DNA from: Streptomyces chryseus
GTDB lineage: Bacteria > Actinomycetota > Actinomycetes > Streptomycetales > Streptomycetaceae
Direction: 5' to 3'
DNA length: 64,000 bases
NCBI RefSeq assembly: GCF_014650755.1
Contig: NZ_BMVO01000004.1
Location: 62,001-126,000 of the forward strand
How positions within the stretch are numbered: the stretch's first letter is position 1; each line of letters begins with the position of its first letter. The notes beneath the pieces were generated by a model. It searched no databases, was not told where the DNA came from, and was given only the letters and a program-made list of their open reading frames with translations. Shown one piece after another: positions 16,280 through 25,238 of this stretch. The position numbers were made by a program, and so were the translations under genes.

Positions 16280-17683
16280 TTGAGTCACAGGCGAATAACC
16301 AAGCGAAAGGCCGTTCTGGCGGGAGCGGGGGCGGTCGGCATTGCCGCGGCCGCCGTCCTGCTTCCGCAGGCCTACGCCGGGCAGGAAGGGGCCCGGTCCG
16401 ACGCGTCGGCCCCCCGGAAGATGAGCGCGGCCTCCGCGGCGGAGCTGCTCCAGCAACTCGGCGAGCAGCTCGGCGAGTCCTACGGCGGCGCGTACTACGA
16501 CGCCGGCAAGCAGCAGCTCGTCGTGAACGTCGTGGGCGACAACAACGCCATCGACGTCCAGGTCAAGAAGGCCGGCGCGGTGCCGCGGAGCGTCGACAAC
16601 AGCGCGAGTGAGCTGAGCGCTGCCAAGAGCACGCTGTCCCGCGAGGCCACCGTTGCGGGCACGTCGTGGGCCATCGACCCGAGAAACAACCAGGTCCTCG
16701 TCACGGCCGACCGAACGGTCACCGGTGAGCGCTGGGACAGGCTCGAAGCGGCGGTGAAGGACCTCGGCCCCGGCATGGCGCGGATCCAGAAGTCCGAGGG
16801 CGAGTTCAAGACGTTCCTCGAAGGCGGCGACGCCATTTTCGGCGGCGGCGCGCGCTGCTCACTCGGATTCAACGTGACGACGCAGGACGGCAGTCCCGGA
16901 TTCCTGACCGCCGGGCACTGCGGTGTGGCGGCCGAACAGTGGTCGGAGGAGGCCGGTGGCGCGCCGGTCGGCACCGTCCAGGAAGCGGTGTTCCCCGGCG
17001 CGGGCGACTTCGCGCTCGTGACGTACGACGACCCCGCCACCGAGGCCCCGAGCGAGGTCGACACCGGCGACGGGCAGACGGTGGCGATCGCCCGGGCCGC
17101 CGACGCGGCGGTGGGTCAGGACGTCATCCGGATGGGCAGTACGACGGGCCTCAGTGACGGCCAGGTCACCGGCCTCGACGCCACGGTGAACTACCCGGAG
17201 GGCACGGTGACGGGCCTCGTCCAGACCAACGTCTGCGCCGAGCCCGGTGACAGCGGTGGCGCGCTCTTCACCGCCGACGGCAGCGCGATCGGGCTCACGT
17301 CCGGCGGCAGCGGGGACTGCACGGCGGGCGGCGAGACGTTCTTCCAGCCGGTCACCACGGCGCTCGCAGCGGTCGGCGCCCGGATCGGTGACGGCTCGGG
17401 CGACGGCGCCGGCGACGACAACGGCGCGAACGGGGCCCAGGAGAACGGCGGAGCCGGGGGCGACGCGGGTGCCGACGACGGTGCCGGTGCGCAGGACGGC
17501 GGCGGCGTCGCGGAAGACAACGGCGGCGCGCAGGCCAACGCCGGTGCGAACGCCGGTGCCGACGCCGGTCCGGACGCCGGCAACCAGGGCGGCGCGGACG
17601 ACACCGGCGCGGGCGGAGCCGGCGAGGCCGGCGGCGACGCGCAGGGCGAAGCGGCCGGCGACGACGGCGGCGCGCACAACTGA
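16280..17683 (+). CDS. Secreted S1 serine protease (streptogrisin-like) with acidic Gly/Ala/Asp/Asn tail
   Basis: A secreted chymotrypsin-fold protease of 467 residues made as a prepro-enzyme. It has a signal peptide with a twin-basic start (residues 1-33), an alpha-lytic-type propeptide, and a catalytic domain with His in LTAGHCG, Asp in AGDFALVTYD and Ser in AEPGDSGGALF. The C-terminus adds about 85 residues of almost only Gly, Asp, Ala and Asn, an extension absent from classic streptogrisins; it may be a wall or hydrophilic linker. The start is TTG 16280, supported by AGGAGG 7 bases upstream and by the position of the signal peptide. The frame is open far upstream, but that is antisense to the ABC gene. 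A strong terminator follows. Confidence 0.92.
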   Translation: MSHRRITKRKAVLAGAGAVGIAAAAVLLPQAYAGQEGARSDASAPRKMSAASAAELLQQLGEQLGESYGGAYYDAGKQQLVVNVVGDNNAIDVQVKKAGAVPRSVDNSASELSAAKSTLSREATVAGTSWAIDPRNNQVLVTADRTVTGERWDRLEAAVKDLGPGMARIQKSEGEFKTFLEGGDAIFGGGARCSLGFNVTTQDGSPGFLTAGHCGVAAEQWSEEAGGAPVGTVQEAVFPGAGDFALVTYDDPATEAPSEVDTGDGQTVAIARAADAAVGQDVIRMGSTTGLSDGQVTGLDATVNYPEGTVTGLVQTNVCAEPGDSGGALFTADGSAIGLTSGGSGDCTAGGETFFQPVTTALAAVGARIGDGSGDGAGDDNGANGAQENGGAGGDAGADDGAGAQDGGGVAEDNGGAQANAGANAGADAGPDAGNQGGADDTGAGGAGEAGGDAQGEAAGDDGGAHN

Positions 17684-17710
17684 GGGAAGCGTCAGCCCAG
17701 GTCAGGTACG

Positions 17711-17744
17711 GTCCGCCGCGACGCCCGGGGGCGTCGCGGCGGAC
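17711..17744. terminator. Bidirectional terminator
   Basis: GTCCGCCGCGACGCCC (from 17711) pairs perfectly with GGGCGTCGCGGCGGAC (to 17744) across a tiny loop, between the convergent protease and hemerythrin genes. Confidence 0.85.
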
Positions 17745-17768
17745 AGCCCGGCGCCCCCGGCAGCGGCG

Positions 17769-18257
17769 TCATGCGGAGGCCGCGATGACCTTGCGGACGT
17801 TCTCCAGGCTTCCGCACCCCTCCTTGAGCAGCCGCTCCCGTTCGCGGGCGAACGCCTCTCCCAGCTCCGCCCGCCGCTCGTCCGCGACGAGCTCCCTGGC
17901 GTGGTTGAGGAGCGTGCGTTCCTCCTCGTCCAGATGGTGGGTGATGGCCTCGGACAGCTCCTCCAGCTTCTCGTCCCAGTCCTCCGACCCCACCTCTGAG
18001 ACCTCCAGCAGCGCCGCCAGAGCCTTGTTGCCCTCGGTGTGTTCCTCCTCGCCGTGGTCGACCTCTTCGTTGTCGACCTTCCGGTATCGACGCAGGGCGG
18101 GGTAGACCTCGGCCTCCTCGGCCTCACCGTGTGCGATCAGCAGGTCCGCGAACTCCCTGAGCGCGGCGGCCCGGTCCTCCTCCACGCTGCGCATCGCGCG
18201 GAAGAGGTCCTCCATCCGCCGGTGGTCCTGGGTGATCAGCTCTACCACGTCGGTCAC
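17769..18257 (-). CDS. Hemerythrin (HHE) domain protein
   Basis: A 162-residue four-helix bundle with the HHE pattern. Iron-ligand histidines and acids occur in TQDHRRMEDLF (N-terminal helix), LLIAHGEAEEAEVYP, VDHGEEEHTEG and ITHHLDEEERTLL. Such proteins bind a di-iron centre and sense or carry O2, NO or reactive species in the cytoplasm. It is rich in Glu/Asp. It is a single gene converging on the protease terminator, with an MFS gene upstream on the same strand 96 bases away. Confident in family, uncertain in physiological role. Confidence 0.92.
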   Translation of the reverse strand: MTDVVELITQDHRRMEDLFRAMRSVEEDRAAALREFADLLIAHGEAEEAEVYPALRRYRKVDNEEVDHGEEEHTEGNKALAALLEVSEVGSEDWDEKLEELSEAITHHLDEEERTLLNHARELVADERRAELGEAFARERERLLKEGCGSLENVRKVIAASA

Positions 18258-18353
18258 GTCGCCTCCTGGGTTGTGCGAGTACGTAGACCCATCCCCTTCC
18301 CCGCAATCGGCACGTCACCCAGGGCTCCGCGCGCCTCCCGCGTCCGTACCCGC

Positions 18354-19544
18354 TCACACCTTCGCGGGGACCGGCCGCCGGAGCAGGTAGAGGGCCGCGG
18401 TGGAGACCAGGACGGCCATGCAGGCGATGAACACCAGCCCGGCGCCTTCCAGACCGACCGGGTCCGCCAGTACGCCGACACCGATCACCGGTACGGAGAT
18501 CCCCGTGTACGCCACCACGAACAGGGTCGAGATCACCGCCGCGCGCCCGTCGGCGGGCGACGCCCCGGCCACCGCCGACAGCGCCCCCCGGAACGCCAGG
18601 CCCTGACCGGCCCCGCCCACCACGGCGCTCAGCACGACCAGCGCCAGCAGGTCCCAGTACAACGCCCCCGCCAGCAGCGCCAGCCCGGCGAAGAGTCCCG
18701 CGCAGCCCAGCGGCAGCGACCGGCCCGTCCCGACCCGGTCCACCGCCAGCTGCCCGCCGACCGAGGCGAAGAAGGCCAGCGCGACGACGAGCCCGCTCAC
18801 GGCGTGGTCGGTCACGTGCAGGGACTGCGCGAGGAACGCCGGACTGACCGACGTGAACACCCCGAACAGGGCGAACCCCACGAACGAGGCGATGGCCGCC
18901 GGCACGAACACCGCCCGCACCTCGGCGGGCAGGCCCGGCCGCTGGGGCCGTACGGCGCTCAGCGGTCGCCGCTCGCGTACGGTCTCCGGAAGCCGCAGCA
19001 GGACGGCGGCCGAGACCGCCACCAGGGCGAGGTGCACGACGAACGGCAGGTGCAGCGGCCAGGGGGCGTACTGCGCGAGGACGCCGGCGAGCAGCGGGCC
19101 GCAGCCCAGCCCGCCCATGTTGGCGGCCGTCGCCACGAAGGTGGCGCGGGAGGCGCCCCGGTACGGCGCCGACTCCATCACGTACGCCGAGGCGGCCCCG
19201 GTGAACAGGCCGGCGGACAGACCCGACAGCAGCCGCCCCACGTACAGCCATTCCAGCCCGGTGGCGCACAGGAAACAGGCGGCGCTCGCCGCCGCGAAGG
19301 CCAGGCCGGCCAGCAGCACCGGTCGCCTGCCCACGGTGTCCGAGGCGTTGCCCGCGAGCAGTAGCACGCCGATGACCCCGAAGGCGTAGACGGCGTAGAC
19401 GACGGTCACCGTCAGCTCGGAGAACCCGAACTTCTGCTGGTAGAGGCCGTAGAGGGGGGTCGGCAGCGTGGTGCCGGCCATGCACACGGCGAACACCGCC
19501 CCGCCGAGCACGCACCGGCGCCACCCTCGGCGCTCTTCGTCCAT
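18354..19544 (-). CDS. MFS transporter (drug efflux type)
   Basis: A 396-residue major facilitator protein with about 12 helices. The loop after helix 2 carries GNASDTVGRRPVLLAGL, the G-x-x-x-D-x-x-G-R-R/K motif A, and the helix-4/5 region resembles antiporter-type carriers. Substrate is unknown. ATG 19544 (MDEERRGWRR) is the natural start just before helix 1; no good Shine-Dalgarno site is visible there and the frame extends to 19586, so the start is somewhat uncertain. It is isolated between the hemerythrin gene and the divergent RCK-domain gene. Confidence 0.88.
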   Translation of the reverse strand: MDEERRGWRRCVLGGAVFAVCMAGTTLPTPLYGLYQQKFGFSELTVTVVYAVYAFGVIGVLLLAGNASDTVGRRPVLLAGLAFAAASAACFLCATGLEWLYVGRLLSGLSAGLFTGAASAYVMESAPYRGASRATFVATAANMGGLGCGPLLAGVLAQYAPWPLHLPFVVHLALVAVSAAVLLRLPETVRERRPLSAVRPQRPGLPAEVRAVFVPAAIASFVGFALFGVFTSVSPAFLAQSLHVTDHAVSGLVVALAFFASVGGQLAVDRVGTGRSLPLGCAGLFAGLALLAGALYWDLLALVVLSAVVGGAGQGLAFRGALSAVAGASPADGRAAVISTLFVVAYTGISVPVIGVGVLADPVGLEGAGLVFIACMAVLVSTAALYLLRRPVPAKV

Positions 19545-19809
19545 GTCCCGAAGGTAAGCCCCGCCCGCGCCCCGGTACGGCCGCAAGGTGCCCGGCGCGC
19601 CGCCGGGCGCCCGCCGCGTGCGTCCCCCCGTGTGCGGGCCACCGGACGTGCCACCGCGTGGCCGGCCCGCTGAGGAAGCGTGGGCGATCGTTCATACGGA
19701 GGAGTGAGGGCGACGATCTCCGGGCCTGCGGACGGGTCCGGCGCACTAGCTTGGGCCGACGGCAGGGCCGACACCGGGGCGGCACGTCGGCTTACCCTGG
19801 GGGGCTCGC

Positions 19810-21702
19810 ATGGCGCCGGAGGCGGCTTCCCGCCGGCAGCGTATGCGGTACCGGTTCGACAACCTGGTGGCGCGCGGCACCGCAGCCCTGATCGGCTGGC
19901 TCGCCCTGGTCTGCCTGCTCGTCGTCATCCCGGCCAGCGTGGTGCTGGTGTGGGCGGACCGCCATCCGCCCGCCACTCTCTCCGGCCGGCTCGCCGCCGT
20001 GTGGGCGAGCGTGGGGCAGACGCTGAAGATCGGCGGCGCGGTCGGTTCGCCGGTCTACGTGCTGGCGTCGGTGTCGCTCGCGCTGGTCGCCCTGCTGTTC
20101 GTGTCGACGCTGGTCAGCCTGATCACGACGGGGATCAACCAACGGATCATGGCGCTGCGGCTGGGGCACTCCACCGTCATGGAGGAGGGGCACACCGTCG
20201 TACTGGGATGGGGCGACCAGATCTTCCCCGTGGTCACGGAACTGGTGGCGGCCAACGCCAACCAGCGCGGGGCGGCCATCGCCGTCCTCGCCCCCAGGGA
20301 CAAGGTGGAGATGGAGGAAGAGATCTCCACCCACCTGCCGCGCACCGGCTCCACCCGGATCATCTGCCGAAACGGCCGCACCACCGACCCCGCCGACCTG
20401 GCCAGGGTCAGCCCGTGGACGGCGAAGGCCGTGCTGATCCTCCCGCCGAGCGGGGACGACGGTGACTCCCGCGTGGTGAAGACCCTGCTCGCGCTCAACT
20501 CCCCCGCCTCCGCCGCGGGCGGCGCCGTGGTGGTCGCGGCGGTCCGCGAGGCCGGCAACCATGTCGCGGCCACACTGGCCGCCCCGCCCGGCGGACACGT
20601 GCTGAACATCGACGACATCGTCGCCCGGCTGCTCGTCCAGACCTCCCGCCGGCCCGGCCTCTCCCTCGTGTACCAGGAACTGCTCGACTTCGACGGCGAC
20701 GAGTTCTACACCGTCGCCGCTCCCGCGCTCACCGGCCTTACGTTCGGCGAGGCGCTCCTGTCGTTCACCGCGTCCTCGGTGGTCGGTCTCCTGAGTGACC
20801 AGGGCACCGTCGCTCTCAACCCGGACCCCGGCACCCTCATCGGTGCCACCGACCGGATCGTCGTCATCTCCCGGGACGACGACACCGCCACGGTCGCGGA
20901 CACCCCGCCGGCCGTCGACGAGGACGCGATCGTCCCGGCCGGCTCCACGGCGGCCCGTCCCGAGCGCCTGCTGCTCCTGGGCTGGAACCGCCGAGCGGCG
21001 CTGATCGTCGACCAACTGGACCAGTACGTGAGCCCGGGAACGACCCTGGACGTCGTGGCGCTCGGCGACGGCCCGACCATGCGCGGCGCGTACGACCTCG
21101 CGGGAGCGAGGCGGCACCTCGAAGTCACCGTGCACCGCGGTGACATCACCGACCCGCGGACCCTGGCCGCGCTGGACGTGCCGTCGTACGACAGCGTGAT
21201 CGTCATCGGCGACAAGGGCCCGGGTACGGAGGCGGAGGCGGAGGCGGACGACAGGACGCTGGTCGCACTGCTGCACCTGAGGGCCGTCGAGGAGGCCGCG
21301 CGCCGGGAACTCTCCCTCACCACGGAACTGTCCGACGACCGCAACCGGCTGCTCGCGCCCGTCCGGGAGGGCGCCGACTTCATCGTGAGCAGCCGGCTCA
21401 TCAGCCAGCTGATGACACAGATCTCGGAAAGCCGCCACCTGGCCGACGTCTTCGACGAGCTGTTCAACGCCGAGGGACACGAGATCTACCTCAGAGCCGC
21501 CGGGCAGTACGTGCTGCCCGGCCGCCACGTCACGTTCGCCACGGTCGTCGCGTCCGCTCGTCGCCGGCAGGAGTGCGCCATCGGATACCGGGTGCAGGCC
21601 CGGTCGGCAATCGGCCCCGACTACGGCGTACGGATCAACCCGGACAAGCACCAGCGGGTGCGGTTCGCCGCCGGAGACCGGGTGATCGTACTGGCGCGAT
21701 GA
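19810..21702 (+). CDS. Castor/Pollux-type RCK (TrkA-N) membrane protein, putative ion channel
   Basis: A 630-residue protein with two or three N-terminal membrane helices (about 25-50 and 80-110) followed by two tandem Rossmann/RCK domains (HTVVLGWGDQIFPVVTEL near 128 and RLLLLGWNRRAALIVDQL near 385). This is the layout of the Castor/Pollux/DMI1 channel family and its bacterial relatives, which conduct or gate cations in response to cytoplasmic ligands. I see no classic GYG selectivity filter in the pore segment, so ion selectivity is unclear. The last helix before the first RCK domain has the family-like LVSLITTGINQRIMALRLG. It is a single transcription unit followed by an MFS pseudogene. 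Confidence 0.85.
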   Translation: MAPEAASRRQRMRYRFDNLVARGTAALIGWLALVCLLVVIPASVVLVWADRHPPATLSGRLAAVWASVGQTLKIGGAVGSPVYVLASVSLALVALLFVSTLVSLITTGINQRIMALRLGHSTVMEEGHTVVLGWGDQIFPVVTELVAANANQRGAAIAVLAPRDKVEMEEEISTHLPRTGSTRIICRNGRTTDPADLARVSPWTAKAVLILPPSGDDGDSRVVKTLLALNSPASAAGGAVVVAAVREAGNHVAATLAAPPGGHVLNIDDIVARLLVQTSRRPGLSLVYQELLDFDGDEFYTVAAPALTGLTFGEALLSFTASSVVGLLSDQGTVALNPDPGTLIGATDRIVVISRDDDTATVADTPPAVDEDAIVPAGSTAARPERLLLLGWNRRAALIVDQLDQYVSPGTTLDVVALGDGPTMRGAYDLAGARRHLEVTVHRGDITDPRTLAALDVPSYDSVIVIGDKGPGTEAEAEADDRTLVALLHLRAVEEAARRELSLTTELSDDRNRLLAPVREGADFIVSSRLISQLMTQISESRHLADVFDELFNAEGHEIYLRAAGQYVLPGRHVTFATVVASARRRQECAIGYRVQARSAIGPDYGVRINPDKHQRVRFAAGDRVIVLAR

Positions 21703-21825
21703 CCGGCGCGGCGGGCCCGGTCCCCGCCGCGCTCCGGGTGCGCGCCGGGGGACGGCGGATCAGATTCCCGGTATGACCGGCATCAGGAGAACCCCAGGTC
21801 CGGAGCGTGCCGGGACGGCGAATCA

Positions 21826-22781
21826 GTGTCCCTGGCGCTCGCGGCGATGCTGTTCGCCGTGTCGATGACGTTCATCGACCAGACCATTGTGAGCATCGCC
21901 GCGCCCAGCATCGTCGACGAGCTGTCCCTGTCGTCGTCCGGCATGCAATGGGTGGTCAACGCCTACCTGCTCTCCCTCGCCGTGGTCATCGCGGTCTTCC
22001 CGGTGGACAGGCGCGGCCGGGCCCTCGCTCTGCTCTTCGGGCTGTCCGGAGCCCTCACCGCTGTCGGCCCGCCGGCATGGGGCTGAGCGTGCTCGGCCTG
22101 CAACAGGCGTCGGCCTGGGGGTGGAGCAGCCCCGCCACCTGGGGCTGTGTTGTCGGCGGGCTGCTCGTCCTGGCCCTGTTCTGCCGGTACGAGCTCACGG
22201 TGCGCCACCCCCTGGTCCAGCTGCGGGTGTTCCGTGACAAGGCGTTCACGGCGGACACCCTCGTGCTGTTCTTCGCGATGACGGCCTTCGTCCCGGTCTT
22301 CTTCTTCGCCTCGGTGTACGCCCAGGTGTCGCTGAGCGCGTCGCCCGACCAGGCCGCGCTGTTCCTCCTCTACTTCTTCATCGGGTTCGGTCTGGCGTCC
22401 CAGTGGGGCGGGCGGATCCTTGACAGGCGCGGGGCCCGTCCGGCCATGAAGATCGGCACGGCGCTGGGCGCCGCGGGGTTCGCGCTCTGGGCGCACAAGA
22501 TGACGGACCTCTCGATGCACGACCAGTGGCCGTATGCCGCGATGGCGGGCGCGGGCATCGGGCTCCTGCTGGCGCCCGCCTCCACCGATGCCGTCAACCG
22601 GTCCATCGGCGCCTCGTACGGCGAGGTCACCGGCATCACGCAGACCGTCCGCAACTTCGCGGCGAGTGTGGGCCTGGCCGTGTTCGGCACGGTTCTGGCC
22701 CACGTCACGACCGAACGGGTGGGGGAAACCCTCCGTTCCAGGGGCGTCCCCGAGGACGCCTCGCGGGACGCGGCCCCGTGA
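21826..22781 (+). pseudogene. MFS (DHA2/EmrB-like) transporter pseudogene with internal deletions
   Basis: Remnant of a 14-helix drug exporter. The first frame (21826-22086) encodes helix 1 (FIDQTIVSIAAPSIV) and helix 2, but jumps from helix 2 straight to FPVDRRGRALALLFG, normally found after helix 4. It then breaks off at LTAVGP, and a second frame resumes with MGLSVLGLQQASAWGW and continues through the C-terminal helices to 22781. At least two deletions have removed about helices 3-4 and 5-6, and the second also shifts the frame. No functional transporter can be made. Recent loss is likely because the remaining sequence still reads well. Confidence 0.85.
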
Positions 22782-22882
22782 CATCGCGGAAGCGGTCTCC
22801 GGTAACCCGGACACCCGGCCCGCCACCCTCCCCCGGCACCTTCACCTGAAGGACCGCCCTGGCCGGGGGCGAACCCCGGACG

Positions 22883-24970
22883 TCAGCCCGCGTCCGGCCG
22901 TTCGCCCGGCGGGACGCGACGGACGCGGGCGAGCAGCAGGACCGTGTCGTCGGCGGGCGGGTCGGGCAGGAGGGTCGCGAGGATCCGGTCCGCGATCGCT
23001 TCCAGCGGTTCGGGGGCACGCCCCAGTTCGGCGCGCAGGGCGTCCAGGCCGGCTTCGATGTCCCGGCCGCGTGCCTCGACGAGGCCGTCGGTGTACAGGG
23101 CCAGGACGGCGTCCTCGGGGAGTTCGACCTCGATCGCCGTGTACGGGAAGCCGCCGACGCCGAGCGGGACGCCCACATTGCCGTCGATGGTCTCGACCCT
23201 GCCGTCCGGGTGGAGCAGGAGGGGCGGCGGGTGACCGGCGCAGGCGACGCGGGCGCGGCCGGTCTCCGGGTCGTACACCAGGCACAGGCACGTCGCCAGC
23301 TCGATGCCGGCCTCGTGGGCGCACTCGTCGAGCCGGGTCAGCAGCTGGTCCGGTTCGGGGGCGTAGCGGGCCAGCGCCTTGGTGGTGATCCGGAGCCGGC
23401 CCATGGACGCGGCGGCCGGGACGCCGTGCCCCATGACGTCTCCCACGACGAGGGCGACCAGGCCGCCGGGCAGGTCGATCACGTCGTACCAGTCGCCCCC
23501 GACCTCTGTGATCTTGCTGCCGGGTACGTACCGGTGGGCCGCCTCCACGTACGGGCTGGTCGCCAGCGCGCTGGGGAGCAGGGCGCGCTGGAGCGTGAGC
23601 GCGATGTCCGTCACCCGGCTGTAGAGGCGTGCGTTGTCCAGGCAGATCGCGGCGCGTGAGGCGAGCTCACCGGCGAGGCTCAGATCGTCCTGGGTGAAGG
23701 CCGGCCGGGCGGCGGACCGGCCGAACATGGCGATGCCCTGGACCGTGTCCCTGGCGATGAGCGGGGCGATGACGATGCAGGCCAGTCCGCTCTCGGCCAG
23801 CAGCCGGGCACGCGACTCCAGGGGAACGGTCCTGGCCACGAACTCCGCGTCCACGTCGGCCGAGATGGGGCGGCCCGTGCGCAGCATGTCGTGGATGACG
23901 GAGCCGGCGGGGTAGGTCACCGTGTCCACCCCGCCCACGAGCTCCGGCGCCGGGGGCGGCAGGACGGTGCCCGAGGCGATGCGCCGGGTGACCAGCGGCA
24001 GGTCCGGGTCGATCCGCTCGGTCTCGTCCCTCCACTCGACGACCTCCACGACCACGCCGTCACAGAAGTCGGGCATCGCCGTGTCGACCAGTTCCCGCGC
24101 CGTGCGGCCCACGTCGAGGGTGGTGCCGATCCGGGAGGCCGCCCGGTCGAGCAGGGCGAGCCGCCTGCGCCCCGCGGTGGCTTCCAGGATGGCCTGCTCC
24201 CGGTCGGTCACGTCCACCATCAGGCCGCCCACCCCGGGCCGCGTACCGGCCGCCTGGCTCAGCGGGAAGAAGCTCACCGACCGCACCTGGTCGCGGTCCG
24301 GATGCCCCGCGGTGCGCAGACCGACCAGCGCCCCCACGACGGGCCGCCCGCCCCCGGCGACGGCGCGGAGCATCCGGGCGTACGCGCCCGCGTCGGACGT
24401 GATCATGACCTCGTCGGTACGCCGTCCGAGGTGCGCCTCGATGGGCAGGCCGTCCATGTCGGCGAGCGCCTGGTTGAGGTGGACGTAGCGCAGCTCCGGA
24501 TCGAGCATGACCAGGCCGATGGGGCAGGTCTCGAAGAGCGCGTCGAGGAAGGCGAGGTTGGTCTTCACACGGTCGAGCTCGTCACTGCGGCTCGCCAGCC
24601 CCATCACCACCGAACCGGCTCCGGCCCCGGCGACCGGGAAGACCCGGAAGCCGCACGCGAAGGCCGTACCGTCGCGGTGCCGCGCCGTCAGTCCGGCCCG
24701 CCAGTACCCCTCGGCCCGGCCGCGCTCCAGCATCCGCTCGCACGACGCGGAGACGCCGCCCGACTCGTCGGCGAACAGGAGGGCGCCCGGCTTCGACAGG
24801 ACGGCGGCGGGTTCGTATCCGAACAGGTCCCGTGCGCCGGGCCCCCAGTGGCACACCAGACCGTCGTCGTCGATGCCGAAGACGGCCACGGAAACGTGTT
24901 CGAGCAACGTCCCCGGCTCGGACCGGAAGGGACCGTGCGTCCGCTCGCCCCCCGGGCGGTCCGATGGCAC
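22883..24970 (-). CDS. PAS-PAS-GAF-PP2C (SpoIIE-type) serine phosphatase
   Basis: A cytoplasmic signalling phosphatase of 695 residues that probably dephosphorylates an anti-sigma-factor antagonist. Domains in order: PAS (about 22-130), PAS (about 140-260), GAF (about 280-450) and a SpoIIE/RsbU PP2C domain (about 470-690) with the metal motifs GGDWYDVIDLPGG, GDVMGHG and DGLVE. No RsbW-type kinase domain is attached, unlike many Streptomyces homologues. GTG 24970 is the start, with a GGAAGGGGG ribosome site. It stands alone; a stand-alone RsbW-like ATPase occurs far away at 49266 but no partnership is shown. Confidence 0.92.
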   Translation of the reverse strand: MPSDRPGGERTHGPFRSEPGTLLEHVSVAVFGIDDDGLVCHWGPGARDLFGYEPAAVLSKPGALLFADESGGVSASCERMLERGRAEGYWRAGLTARHRDGTAFACGFRVFPVAGAGAGSVVMGLASRSDELDRVKTNLAFLDALFETCPIGLVMLDPELRYVHLNQALADMDGLPIEAHLGRRTDEVMITSDAGAYARMLRAVAGGGRPVVGALVGLRTAGHPDRDQVRSVSFFPLSQAAGTRPGVGGLMVDVTDREQAILEATAGRRRLALLDRAASRIGTTLDVGRTARELVDTAMPDFCDGVVVEVVEWRDETERIDPDLPLVTRRIASGTVLPPPAPELVGGVDTVTYPAGSVIHDMLRTGRPISADVDAEFVARTVPLESRARLLAESGLACIVIAPLIARDTVQGIAMFGRSAARPAFTQDDLSLAGELASRAAICLDNARLYSRVTDIALTLQRALLPSALATSPYVEAAHRYVPGSKITEVGGDWYDVIDLPGGLVALVVGDVMGHGVPAAASMGRLRITTKALARYAPEPDQLLTRLDECAHEAGIELATCLCLVYDPETGRARVACAGHPPPLLLHPDGRVETIDGNVGVPLGVGGFPYTAIEVELPEDAVLALYTDGLVEARGRDIEAGLDALRAELGRAPEPLEAIADRILATLLPDPPADDTVLLLARVRRVPPGERPDAG

Positions 24971-25238
24971 GAGACGCCCCCTTCCACCGCCGCGGCCCCC
25001 TTGAGGGCGCGCTCGCGGCTCACCCGCGGCCGGTCATCACAAATCTAGGGTCCCCCGCGGGCACCCGCCACTTCGCGACGAGGGCCCTGCGCCGGGCCGC
25101 CGGCGCAGCGCCACGCCGGGCGGCACATGCGGGGGCGCGGCTGAAACGTCGTACCCCCGGTGGAGCCATCGGGGGGAAACGCGGTGGCACACGGCTCGCG
25201 GAACCGGTGCGGGGCCGAAGTCTGGCCAGGCTCGCACC

